A DNA stretch of 13,952 nt from JBFLVQ01 sp040758525 (GTDB lineage Bacteria > Acidobacteriota > Blastocatellia > Chloracidobacteriales > JADJPF01), in assembly GCA_040758525.1 (NCBI GenBank), contig JBFLVQ010000186.1, forward strand, positions 1 through 13,952, in the 5' to 3' direction. Made by a program: the position numbers and the translations under genes. Within the stretch, counting starts at the first letter, position 1. Every line of letters starts with the position of its first letter. Under the pieces are notes generated by a model. It did not search any database. It saw only the letters and a program-made list of their open reading frames with translations, and was not told the origin of the DNA. Positions 1-6,516 of the stretch are shown here, piece after piece.

Positions 1-79
1 CCAGAGAGTGTTTAATGATAGGCAAAGCCATTTCACTTTTTAATACGCCGCTCTAGAGAATTCGGTTACAGCCGCATTG

Positions 80-538
80 TTATCTTACACAGAGTGTCAT
101 TACTGGCAAGCAGCGAGTTTGAGCAGGACAATTACAGTCTTCTGTTGGAACAATAGCATCAAAGCGTTGTTGCTGTTCTACAGAAAGCAGTGTACGCATA
201 CGTTGACGTGCGCGTCCACGCAAAAGATCATAACGAGGTCGCACTTCTGCACACACAGCCGTATACTCTCCCCGCATATCATTGATGATTGCCATTGTTG
301 CAGAGATCTGTTCTGAATTTAAGTTTAGTTCACGTTTGAGACTTTCTAGATATTCAGTATCAGCAGATGCGCCTCGCAATGGTGGTGCAACATTGTTAAG
401 TTGATCATTTGGGGTAGCAGATCGCTGTGTGCGTGATTGATAACTGCCCATTAATGCCGCGCCGGTCGCGCCGCCCAAGACAAAAACCAGTAGCAGTATT
501 AATATACCTTTCAGCCAGGTCTTATCTTGCCAGATCAT
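80..538 (-). CDS. Membrane-anchored periplasmic Spy/CnrX-like sensor candidate, cysteine-rich
   Basis: This 152-residue protein has an N-terminal hydrophobic anchor (about residues 10-29, GILILLLVFVLGG) followed by a periplasmic domain. The domain is helical with a Spy/CpxP/CnrX-like pattern: 'LKRELNLNSEQ' near 67-77 and 'MRTLLSVEQQQRFD' near 114-127, the usual 'LTPEQ..KF' signature of this fold. The family includes periplasmic chaperones and metal sensors. It has no histidine at all, unlike the His-rich metal site of CnrX, but five cysteines at about 96, 135, 137, 143 and 150, so a thiol-based metal or redox role is possible (inference). The start is well supported: a GGAGGG ribosome site lies 7 bases upstream. 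The start codon overlaps the stop of the upstream gene as ATGA (535-538), which implies translational coupling. It is the last gene of the sigma/membrane-protein/sensor operon. Family assignment is moderately sure; function is inferred. Confidence 0.6.
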   Translation of the reverse strand: MIWQDKTWLKGILILLLVFVLGGATGAALMGSYQSRTQRSATPNDQLNNVAPPLRGASADTEYLESLKRELNLNSEQISATMAIINDMRGEYTAVCAEVRPRYDLLRGRARQRMRTLLSVEQQQRFDAIVPTEDCNCPAQTRCLPVMTLCVR

Positions 539-951
539 TGTTTACCCTCCTTATCATTACTGCTCACAATTGCCGCGATCGCTTCATTGATAGAGACAGC
601 ACACTCTTTTTTTGCTGACAATGAGCAGACTCCAACAACTTTAATATCATCAATAGAAGCAGTCGTCACTTTTTTTGATATGGTGAAATAATTAACAGCA
701 GCCCAGAGTGCAATAAGCATCATCAGGGGTAATACATGCCAAGCTGCCGTGGTTATTGGCAACCAATACGGATTGAACCCTTGCTGGGTAGATTTATCAT
801 CGGCGATATGTGCACGAATACGCCGGTAGAGTAATGGTGAAGAAGTGACAGATTCGGCTTCGTGATCTGTTAACGCATTCGCGCGCAACAGTTCACGACC
901 TAACCGATCCAGTTCTTCCTTACGTTTTTCAGATCTCTTTCTCCAGAACAT
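535..951 (-). CDS. Small single-pass membrane protein, putative anti-sigma factor
   Basis: This 138-residue protein has a charged, probably cytoplasmic N-terminus (MFWRKRSEKRKEEL), one transmembrane segment at about residues 66-90 (ITTAAWHVLPLMMLIALWA), and a short periplasmic tail. The tail carries two cysteines at about 109 and 117. I do not recognise a zinc-binding HxxxCxxC anti-sigma motif. Position and topology are the argument: the gene lies 41 bases after the ECF sigma gene and overlaps the periplasmic sensor gene by 4 bases, as CnrY-type anti-sigma factors do. I chose the ATG at 949-951 because AAAGAGG lies just upstream. A TTG at 978 in the same frame would add nine residues but has no clear ribosome site. 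The anti-sigma role is an inference from operon order; it could be another kind of membrane partner. Confidence 0.6.
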   Translation of the reverse strand: MFWRKRSEKRKEELDRLGRELLRANALTDHEAESVTSSPLLYRRIRAHIADDKSTQQGFNPYWLPITTAAWHVLPLMMLIALWAAVNYFTISKKVTTASIDDIKVVGVCSLSAKKECAVSINEAIAAIVSSNDKEGKQ

Positions 952-992
952 AAATGCCTCTTTAGTGCAAGCTGTCAACCATAACAGCTAAT

Positions 993-1628
993 TCAAACAT
1001 ATTCAGATAATATTTTCCGCAATGCTGCGCGTGCACGATACACGCGTACCTTCACTTTGGAGACAGACCAACCTGTGGTCTGGGCAATTTCGCTTACTGG
1101 CATCTCCTCTACATCAAGTAGTGTAAGGATCAGCCGGTCTTCTGGTTTCAGCCGTGCAAGTAGTTTGCCGGCAAGGTCGCGCGCAATTAACGCGCCTTCG
1201 GTATCCTCGCTGCCTTGCAAGCGGGCTTTGAGCCAGGCAATCTCCTCATCATTGACTTCGCTAATAGCGGTCTCTCGCCGTCGCCGTATCCGCCGCAGTT
1301 CATCATAACAAGAATTGATTGCAATGCTTGAGAGCCAATTCGCAAAGGATCGGCCACGTTGAGGTGAAAAGCTCGCGAGGGCGAAATAGAGCTTGGTGAA
1401 TATCTCCTGGACAATCTCTTCGACGCGTTCCGGGCGATTAAAAAAACGCCCTACAATACGTGCAATACGTCGGCGGTGACGTTCAAAGAGTTCTTTAAAT
1501 GCATCTTCGTCGCCGTCGCAGGCTACTGCCACTAGCGATTCGTCCGGGCTCTCGCGTTCTGAAGATATATCTGTGTTTGCCAAGGCTAGTTGCCTGTTGC
1601 CAGAAGCATCATCCATAGTCGCCCGCAC
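993..1628 (-). CDS. RNA polymerase sigma factor, ECF family
   Basis: This 211-residue protein has the two-domain ECF layout. Region 2 spans about residues 44-115 (FKELFERH..., 'ERVEEIVQEIFTKLY', 'FANWLSSIAINSCYDELRR'). Region 4 spans about 150-207 ('LKPEDRLILTLLDVEEMPVSEIAQTTGWSVSKVKVRVYRARAAL' read in parts), with a helix-turn-helix for -35 recognition. Region 1.1 and region 3 are absent, as expected. It directs RNA polymerase to a stress or envelope regulon. I take the GTG at 1626-1628 as the start because an AGG lies 6 bases upstream. The next in-frame ATG (1614-1616) would place that site about 18 bases away. It is the first gene of a three-gene operon with a putative membrane anti-sigma factor and a periplasmic sensor, so it is probably held inactive until the sensor is triggered. 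The ECF subgroup is not determined. Confidence 0.93.
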   Translation of the reverse strand: MRATMDDASGNRQLALANTDISSERESPDESLVAVACDGDEDAFKELFERHRRRIARIVGRFFNRPERVEEIVQEIFTKLYFALASFSPQRGRSFANWLSSIAINSCYDELRRIRRRRETAISEVNDEEIAWLKARLQGSEDTEGALIARDLAGKLLARLKPEDRLILTLLDVEEMPVSEIAQTTGWSVSKVKVRVYRARAALRKILSEYV

Positions 1629-1702
1629 TTATTACCTGCCTTTAGTCACCGTTAACAAATGACGAGAAAGCAAGGTATTAGAAACTAACAGCAACTGGTG
1701 CG

Positions 1703-1716
1703 ATTATCCTGATAAT
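1703..1716. promoter_or_regulatory. Operator-like palindrome upstream of the ECF sigma operon
   Basis: The sequence reads ATTATC-CT-GATAAT: two perfect 6-base inverted half-sites separated by two bases. It lies about 75 bases upstream of the sigma-factor start at 1628, where a regulator or promoter element of the leftward operon could sit. On the minus strand it overlaps AT-rich sequence that could contribute to a -10 box. No regulator is identified. Confidence 0.3.
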
Positions 1717-1855
1717 ACCGCTATGGATCGTTTAATGCCTCAGTTTTTTTATTGCTTCTCGCTTCATACACACCACTTTTAGGTGTTTACGTTCTTACTG
1801 TCGTTTCGGTTACAGTGTGGGGAAAGATTTTCCAACGGTAAAAAATATTGTTACA

Positions 1856-1936
1856 GCCGCGCAGCGGCGAGATACCTTTAGGCCGGTGCGTGAGCGCCGG
1901 TGCCGATCAGTAAATAGAATAGAGCTCCGTAGGAGC
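1856..1936 (+). repeat. Three tandem small hairpins (palindromic intergenic element)
   Basis: Three hairpins with different stems follow each other: GCCGC-GCA-GCGGC (1856-1868), CCGGTGC-GTGA-GCGCCGG (1883-1900, a 7-bp stem including one G-U pair, with a GNRA-class GTGA tetraloop), and GCTCC-GTA-GGAGC (1924-1936). The first and third are built alike: a 5-bp stem, a GYA triloop, then GA(A)AGAT-like sequence (GAGATA and GAAAGATGG). This shared architecture with unlike stem sequences suggests one element rather than chance, and resembles palindromic intergenic repeats spread in some bacterial genomes. It lies within the likely 5' leader of the ECF41 gene. Copy number elsewhere in the genome cannot be seen here. 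Confidence 0.5.
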
Positions 1937-2028
1937 GAAAGATGGAATTATCATAACAGGGCGAAAAATTTTCCTCATCGACAGTATCCTTTTAGCCTGC
2001 TCAAACGTGTTATTAATAGGGAAGGCGG

Positions 2029-3012
2029 ATGAAAGCTTACTGGACCGGCAACAAGGTGGCTAAAAACGGAATGACAATGTCAATAACATCGGAAGGTTAT
2101 GATTCCGATAGGAAATTGTTATGGGGTATCTGTTATCGTATGACCGGCAACGTCATGGATGCAGATGATATTGTACAAGAGACCTTCTTAAAAGCCTTGG
2201 AAAAGTTTTCCGGACAGACCGATGAACAACGGCGAGCCTGGCTTATTAAGGTAGCAATGAATCTTAGTCGCGACTGCTTACGCCGACGCCGGCAGAGAGG
2301 CTATGTTGGACCCTGGCTGCCATCACCACTTCCTGATGATATCCTGGATAGCCTGTCATACGAATCTGAGCAACTGACAACTGCACAAGAAGATTCGCCT
2401 GTGGCTCGCTATGAATTACAAGAGAGTGTCTCATTTGCGTTTCTACTGGCGCTTGAAGCGCTCACCCCTATACAACGCGCAACGCTATTGCTACGTGATG
2501 TTTTTGATTATTCGACCAATGAGACTGCGGAAATTTTGGGGAGCAGTGTGGCAAGCATAAAGATCGCTCTACATCGCGCCCGTAAAGCGATGCTTAATTA
2601 TGATAAGACCTCCACTAGATCCAATCTGGCCTTGGCGGAGATGACAAGGTTGGCATTAGAGAGATTCCTCTATTGCTTACGTACCGGCGATAGCGCTGGG
2701 TTGGCACAGTTGTTAGTTGAAGATGTAGTTGTTGTCTCCGATGGTGGAGGTGAGGTGATGGCTCTGCTTGCGCCTATGCGTGGTCGTGAGAAAGTTTTGC
2801 GATTAGTAGAGCGGCTAAATGCAGTATACCATCCTCAGACAGAAGCAAGGTTTTGTCTACTTAACAATTTGCCTGCCCTGTTATTTCAACGTGAAGAGGT
2901 TCGTGCTGGTCATGGGCAACGTTTTAGTATGCATTGCCAAGTGGGAAATGATGGGACTATCCAAGCATTGTATTTCATTTTTGCACCCAGCAAACTTGCT
3001 GCCCTGAAATAA
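2029..3012 (+). CDS. ECF41/SigJ-type sigma factor with C-terminal SnoaL-like domain
   Basis: This 327-residue protein has sigma region 2 at about residues 25-90 ('LLWGICYRMTGNVMDADDIVQETFLKAL') and region 4 at about 133-190 ('ALTPIQRATLLLRDVFDYSTNETAEIL', 'IKIALHRAR'). A SnoaL/NTF2-like domain at about 203-327 follows. It shows the hallmarks known for ECF41: 'YVGPWLPSP' (92-100, the WLPEP-type linker motif), 'DGGG' (238-241), and a C-terminal 'FAPSKL' resembling the family's NPDKL tail. In ECF41 proteins the fused domain modulates activity, so no separate anti-sigma factor is needed. The ATG at 2029 has GAAGG only about 3 bases away. ATGs at 2071 and 2077 are plausible alternatives that would begin closer to region 2. 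The next gene, 23 bases on, encodes a fatty-acid-hydroxylase-type enzyme, whereas known ECF41 partners are usually carboxymuconolactone decarboxylase, oxidoreductase or epimerase (COE) proteins. Confidence 0.9.
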   Translation: MKAYWTGNKVAKNGMTMSITSEGYDSDRKLLWGICYRMTGNVMDADDIVQETFLKALEKFSGQTDEQRRAWLIKVAMNLSRDCLRRRRQRGYVGPWLPSPLPDDILDSLSYESEQLTTAQEDSPVARYELQESVSFAFLLALEALTPIQRATLLLRDVFDYSTNETAEILGSSVASIKIALHRARKAMLNYDKTSTRSNLALAEMTRLALERFLYCLRTGDSAGLAQLLVEDVVVVSDGGGEVMALLAPMRGREKVLRLVERLNAVYHPQTEARFCLLNNLPALLFQREEVRAGHGQRFSMHCQVGNDGTIQALYFIFAPSKLAALK

Positions 3013-3035
3013 GCCTAAAGTTGAGGATTCTAAAA

Positions 3036-3827
3036 ATGAATATACCTTTTGTTATTATGCTATTGTTTGCAATATTAGAGCGATCTCCACGGCTACGCTT
3101 TCGTCCCTCACGATTGCTACGTCGTTACTATGCTAGTGATGTTTTCTATCTATTAACTGGCTTTATTGCTGGAGGCTCGCTGGTAGCCATGTATATAAGC
3201 GTTGCTACACAATGGTTGGGAAGTTTGCTGAGATCTCCTAGACTCGCTGCCTTAGAGCTACCATTGTGGTTATCAGTGTTGCTTGCCTTGCTTGTGCTTG
3301 ATTTCAGCAATTACTTTGCCCATTACCTGTTACACCGTTACGATCTATTCTGGGAGTTTCACAAAATTCATCACTCTAGTGCGAAACTAGATTGGTTAGC
3401 GACATTTCGCTCCCATATACTTGAACAGACATTACGACGGTTGATTGCGCCAATCCTACTTATTCTTATTGGTTTTCCCACTTATGTGGTAGCCTTGGCG
3501 GGTGGCGTCTTTATCGCCTGGGGTATCTTCAATCATGCCAATCTGCGATTTAGACTTGATATTCTTGAGACGATCCTGATTACCCCGCATCTACATCGTG
3601 TACATCATCTACCTAATATGTCACATACAAATCTGGGTACAATCTTCTCTTTTTGGGATCGTTTACGAGGGACTTTGACAGTAGTAGAAATAGAGCCAGA
3701 TACCTACTTTGGCAATGGCGAGCCGCTTTATCCACAATCCTGGCTGCCTCAGTTCATAGAACCATTTCGCCGTATCGGCCTACTCTTAAAAGATTCTATT
3801 ATCCCACAAGAGAGGGATCGAGTTTAA
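3036..3827 (+). CDS. Sterol desaturase / fatty acid hydroxylase family membrane protein
   Basis: This 263-residue integral membrane protein carries the di-iron histidine boxes of the family: HYLLH (96-100), HKIHH (109-113), H167 in 'NHANLRF', and HLHRVHH (185-191), followed by the conserved 'FWDRLRGT' (206-212). Hydrophobic segments lie at about 35-60, 75-92 and 136-165. Members use oxygen and a di-iron centre to hydroxylate or desaturate lipids such as fatty acids, sterols, hopanoids or carotenoids; the substrate cannot be told here. I chose the ATG at 3036 because TTGAGGA ends 8 bases before it; the in-frame TTG at 3021 is part of that ribosome site. The gene begins 23 bases after the ECF41 sigma gene and is probably co-transcribed with it, so membrane lipid modification may belong to that regulon. 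The stop interlocks with the stop of the convergent gene. Confidence 0.9.
   Translation: MNIPFVIMLLFAILERSPRLRFRPSRLLRRYYASDVFYLLTGFIAGGSLVAMYISVATQWLGSLLRSPRLAALELPLWLSVLLALLVLDFSNYFAHYLLHRYDLFWEFHKIHHSSAKLDWLATFRSHILEQTLRRLIAPILLILIGFPTYVVALAGGVFIAWGIFNHANLRFRLDILETILITPHLHRVHHLPNMSHTNLGTIFSFWDRLRGTLTVVEIEPDTYFGNGEPLYPQSWLPQFIEPFRRIGLLLKDSIIPQERDRV
3824..3827. other. Interlocked convergent stop codons (TTAA)
   Basis: The four bases TTAA supply TAA for the rightward hydroxylase gene (3825-3827) and TAA for the leftward oxidoreductase gene (complement of 3824-3826). The two genes therefore converge with a 4-base overlap and no room for a terminator between them, so their transcripts must overlap at the 3' ends. 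Confidence 0.9.
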
Positions 3828-6025
3828 GCTCCATTCATTAATGGATCGACTGCTATGGTTACTGGGGCACCGCTAGCTAGGCTCTCCAGTGTGCGTATGG
3901 TGGCTAGCGTAGTTGCCACTAACGAGCGCAACGAGATAGGGACTTCCCCTGGTTGTGTGAGTGCAGCAATAAAGCTGCGTATCTCTTCATTGTGACCTTT
4001 GTCTTGAGCGCCACCGCCTAATTTACTAGTAGTACCAGCGCAGGTAAAAGAGCCGGTCTTAAAATCATCAAGTACTGCTACCGCACCGCCACCAAAGATC
4101 TCTACACGCTCTTTAGGAAAGCTCTTATCGCCACTGGCAAGATAATGTATGGTGCCAATCGAACCATCGGAGAATTTTAATGTGATTGCTATAGTATCGG
4201 CATCGGTCTCTTTCTCTGAATTAGCAGTAATACTCTCAGCAAAGACACGTACTGGTTCGGCGTCAGTAAAATATTGCATAAGATCAATGAAATGGCAGAC
4301 TTCACCAATGATTCGGCCTCCTCCTTGGGCAGTATCCTGAATCCAATGATCTTTAGCAATGAAACCAGCATTAACACGATATATGATCGAGTAAGGAGTA
4401 GTTTTACGCCCTAGCGCCTGCTTAATCTGTTTGGCAATCGGAGCAAAGCGACGATTGAAGCCAACCATCAATAGACTATCAGGGCTTTCTAGATATGCAG
4501 CAATCACTTGCCGCAATTCCTCCTCATTCAGACAGAGTGGCTTCTCGACAAAGACAGCGCGACCAGCGTGTAGTGCCGCACAGGTAAGCGGCGCATGTAG
4601 GTTATGGCGAGTAGCAATAAATACACAGTGTGTGCCAGGGTCGTTGATCACTTCCGCCGCCTCGCTGGTACAGAAGCTAAAGCGGAAGCGCTCAGCAGTA
4701 TTTTTTGCCGATACCCCAGTAGCGTTAGCTATCCCAGTAAGTGTCACGGTTTTGAGTGTGCGTAGGGGAGGCAGTAGACTGGCTGTAGCAAAATTACCTG
4801 CGCCAATAAAACCAACCCCCACCTGACTACCAGGCCGGCTTTGTACAGCAGTACTGCTATGACGTGTAGCTATCTTGGTTGGGATCGCATCACGTAGAGG
4901 ATATTCCAGCAATACACCACAGAAAGGAGCACCTTTCTTACCTAGGATTACATCATAGGCGGCAGCAGCATCATCAATCTTGAAGCGGTGTGTGGTAAGC
5001 ATTTCTATATTCACACGCTTTTCCGCAAGCAGACGCAGGAACTCCTCCATATTGCGCTTCTCTGTCCAGCGCACATAGCCAATTGGATAATCTATGCCAC
5101 GTTCCTCATAATTTACATCATAGCGACCTGGTCCATAAGAGCGTGACAGACAGAGTTCCAACTCTTTCAGATAGTAGTTCTCACGTGGTATATCCATCTT
5201 GACAGCGCCTACCACGACAATACGAGCACGGTCACGAGCAATCTCACCAGCAAGCTTGACAGGGTCATTGCTAGAGGTACTTGCAGTAATAATAATGCTG
5301 TCAGCACCACGTCCTTGGGTAAAAGCATCAATAAGCCTATGAATCTCTTCGCCCCGCAATGCTGCCTGTGCACCACTCTGCTTGGCCAATTCAATAACAT
5401 TGCGGTCAATATCGATACCAAAGACACGGCAACCCGCCGCCGCCAGCAGTTGCACAGTCAATTGGCCTACCAATCCTAGCCCAATCACTACCACTGCCTC
5501 GCCCAGTTGCAGATGAGCTTGACGTACACCCTGTAGCGCAATCGCGCCTAAAGTCGTGTAGGCCGCCTGTTCTAACAGTACCCCAGTCGGTACAGGCACA
5601 CAGAGGTTGGCAGGTACAAAATTGACTTCTGCGTGTGAGGCATAACCTGCACCCGCACAAGCTACTAGATCGCCTACCTGAAAACCCGTCACACCATCGC
5701 CTATGGCCATTACTGTGCCTGCGCTACTATAGCCAAGCGCTTTTACCGTCTCTAGCCGTGCCATCACCTTATCGTAAGTGTTGCGTAGCCCTTCACGGCG
5801 TAGCGTATCTATGACCTGTCTAACTAGGTCTGGACGCTGGCGTGCCTTGCCAACTAGCGAGCTTTGCGCCGTAGCAACGGTACTACGTTCTGTGCCTGCG
5901 CTGATAAGCGAATAGGCTGTGCGTACCAGTACCCCTCCAGCGCGCAGAGCAGGAGGAGGGAGTTCCTCAATCTTCAATTCACCGGTTTTGAAATTTTGTA
6001 CAACTTGTTTCATAAGGCTCTGCAT
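3824..6025 (-). CDS. Bi-domain oxidoreductase: zinc-type alcohol dehydrogenase-like fused to Gfo/Idh/MocA
   Basis: This 733-residue protein is a fusion. Residues about 1-375 form a medium-chain dehydrogenase ('LISAGTERSTV' near 40-50, 'GYSSAGTV' near 98-105, Rossmann motif GLGLVG at 182-187 followed by 'VFGIDID'). Residues about 401-733 form a Gfo/Idh/MocA sugar dehydrogenase (GFIGAGNFA at 405-413, then 'EKPL' at 494-497, the family's catalytic-domain signature). Such fusions are known as 'bi-domain-containing oxidoreductases', often beside polysaccharide or nucleotide-sugar genes; the exact reaction is not established. Here no glycosyltransferase or sugar gene is nearby. Two starts are possible: ATG at 6023-6025 and ATG at 6011-6013. 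The second gives the usual family beginning, MKQVVQNFKTGEL, and neither has a strong ribosome site. A promoter and hairpin lie just upstream. No frameshift or missing motif is evident. Confidence 0.9.
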   Translation of the reverse strand: MQSLMKQVVQNFKTGELKIEELPPPALRAGGVLVRTAYSLISAGTERSTVATAQSSLVGKARQRPDLVRQVIDTLRREGLRNTYDKVMARLETVKALGYSSAGTVMAIGDGVTGFQVGDLVACAGAGYASHAEVNFVPANLCVPVPTGVLLEQAAYTTLGAIALQGVRQAHLQLGEAVVVIGLGLVGQLTVQLLAAAGCRVFGIDIDRNVIELAKQSGAQAALRGEEIHRLIDAFTQGRGADSIIITASTSSNDPVKLAGEIARDRARIVVVGAVKMDIPRENYYLKELELCLSRSYGPGRYDVNYEERGIDYPIGYVRWTEKRNMEEFLRLLAEKRVNIEMLTTHRFKIDDAAAAYDVILGKKGAPFCGVLLEYPLRDAIPTKIATRHSSTAVQSRPGSQVGVGFIGAGNFATASLLPPLRTLKTVTLTGIANATGVSAKNTAERFRFSFCTSEAAEVINDPGTHCVFIATRHNLHAPLTCAALHAGRAVFVEKPLCLNEEELRQVIAAYLESPDSLLMVGFNRRFAPIAKQIKQALGRKTTPYSIIYRVNAGFIAKDHWIQDTAQGGGRIIGEVCHFIDLMQYFTDAEPVRVFAESITANSEKETDADTIAITLKFSDGSIGTIHYLASGDKSFPKERVEIFGGGAVAVLDDFKTGSFTCAGTTSKLGGGAQDKGHNEEIRSFIAALTQPGEVPISLRSLVATTLATIRTLESLASGAPVTIAVDPLMNGA

Positions 6026-6038
6026 TCTACCACAAACT

Positions 6039-6057
6039 GGCGATTAGCATTATCGCC
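6039..6057 (-). promoter_or_regulatory. GGCGAT/ATCGCC inverted repeat at the 5' end of the oxidoreductase transcript
   Basis: GGCGAT (6039-6044) and ATCGCC (6052-6057) are perfect 6-base inverted repeats around a 7-base centre. If transcription starts near 6057, the hairpin would form the very 5' end of the leftward mRNA; as DNA it would be an operator overlapping the start site. The same hexamer pair recurs in the receptor leader at 6523-6602. Confidence 0.4.
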
Positions 6058-6063
6058 GAGAGG

Positions 6064-6092
6064 AGAATAGCCCCGGTTTTACAGAGGCACAA
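6064..6092 (-). promoter_or_regulatory. Candidate promoter of the bi-domain oxidoreductase gene
   Basis: On the minus strand a -35-like TTGTGC (6087-6092) is followed by 17 bases and a -10-like TATTCT (6064-6069). The expected transcription start would be near 6057, about 30-45 bases before the two possible start codons. Spacing is ideal and each box matches the housekeeping consensus at 4 of 6 positions. Confidence 0.4.
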
Positions 6093-6195
6093 ATCTTGTT
6101 ATGTAAGATGCTAATAAGCGACTGCTACGCTCGCCTGTTAAAGTGCACATAATTGCTCTTCCATAGCGGGAGATTTTGAGATATGTTTATCGGCT

Positions 6196-6219
6196 AATGG
6201 CTACGAGGGGGTAGCCATT
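6196..6219 (+). repeat. 9-bp perfect inverted repeat
   Basis: AATGGCTAC (6196-6204) and GTAGCCATT (6211-6219) are perfectly complementary around the 6-base loop GAGGGG. No T run follows, so this is not an intrinsic terminator. It could be an operator or an RNA hairpin in the region between the divergent oxidoreductase and receptor genes. Confidence 0.5.
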
Positions 6220-6244
6220 CTATGAGGGGAACCATCCTAATTTT

Positions 6245-6267
6245 TGAATTTAAAATTCATTTTTTTG
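6245..6267 (+). terminator. AT-rich hairpin followed by a T run, weak terminator candidate
   Basis: TGAATTT-A-AAATTCA (6245-6259) is a perfect 7-bp inverted repeat with a one-base centre, followed directly by seven T residues (6260-6266). The stem is almost all A/T and the loop would have to open, so termination would be weak. It may simply be AT-rich upstream promoter sequence. Confidence 0.2.
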
Positions 6268-6357
6268 ACTCTTATTTAGAGAATATTCTGGCAGAGCTTT
6301 TGGCCGTGCCTTAAGAGTTCTAAATGGAATGGTTTGTTGTTATTCCAGAGAGCTTTT

Positions 6358-6433
6358 GTTACTGGCACTCTAATTGCATTTAGTAATTGCGCTCATTTTC
6401 TCTAAAAGGGGAGCCAGTAACATTGTTACTGGC
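6358..6433 (+). promoter_or_regulatory. Three-copy GTTACTGGC element with mutually exclusive hairpins
   Basis: GTTACTGGC occurs at 6358-6366 and 6425-6433, and its exact complement GCCAGTAAC lies at 6413-6421. The middle copy can pair with the right copy (9-bp stem, 3-base loop ATT) or with the left copy (9-bp stem, 46-base loop), but not both. The right hairpin is followed by only a short ATTTT. The arrangement has the form of an attenuator or RNA switch in the receptor leader. As DNA it could also be a three-site operator. Confidence 0.5.
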
Positions 6434-6441
6434 ATTTTGTG

Positions 6442-6466
6442 AGATGTGGATTTAATACCCACATCT
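6442..6466 (+). repeat. 8-bp hairpin in the receptor leader
   Basis: AGATGTGG (6442-6449) and CCACATCT (6459-6466) form a perfect 8-bp stem around a 9-base loop. The bases after it (TTGGTTTCG, counting from 6467) contain too few T residues for a confident terminator. It sits nine bases after the GTTACTGGC hairpin. Confidence 0.45.
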
Positions 6467-6516
6467 TTGGTTTCGTATTTCACGATCAAGCCACTAATTA
6501 ACAAGGTTGGTATGCA

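Larger units (their letters stand above)
1629..2028. other. Divergent intergenic region between two sigma-factor genes
   Basis: This 400-base stretch separates the leftward ECF sigma operon from the rightward ECF41 gene and should hold both promoters. I could not find a convincing -35/-10 pair in either direction. It contains a near-perfect operator-like palindrome at 1703-1716, three consecutive hairpins at 1856-1936, and small A/T-rich inverted repeats at 1820-1832 (GGAAA-GAT-TTTCC) and 1963-1973 (GAAAA-A-TTTTC). A reading frame at 1817-2032 starting with GTG is open, but it runs through the hairpins and has no protein-like character. Confidence 0.6.

Noticed and set aside
1..79. Possible terminator after the leftward sigma operon
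   Set aside because: No stem of useful length followed by a T run in the leftward direction is visible in these bases.
61..1860. Shared 11-mers TTCGGTTACAG (61 and 1805) and GTTACAGCCGC (65 and 1850)
   Set aside because: Pairs of matching 11-mers are expected by chance in a 14-kb window, and the flanks do not match.
1817..2032. A 71-codon GTG-initiated open frame overlapping the ECF41 start by ATGA
   Set aside because: It runs through the three hairpins, is dominated by Arg and other residues dictated by the palindromes, has no ribosome site, and shows no domain-like pattern.
4431..4826. A 131-codon open frame on the plus strand
   Set aside because: It lies wholly antisense inside the bi-domain oxidoreductase gene and shows no family features.
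6265..6289. Promoter TTGACT ... TATTCT for the receptor gene
   Set aside because: The boxes are separated by only 13 bases, too short for a housekeeping promoter.
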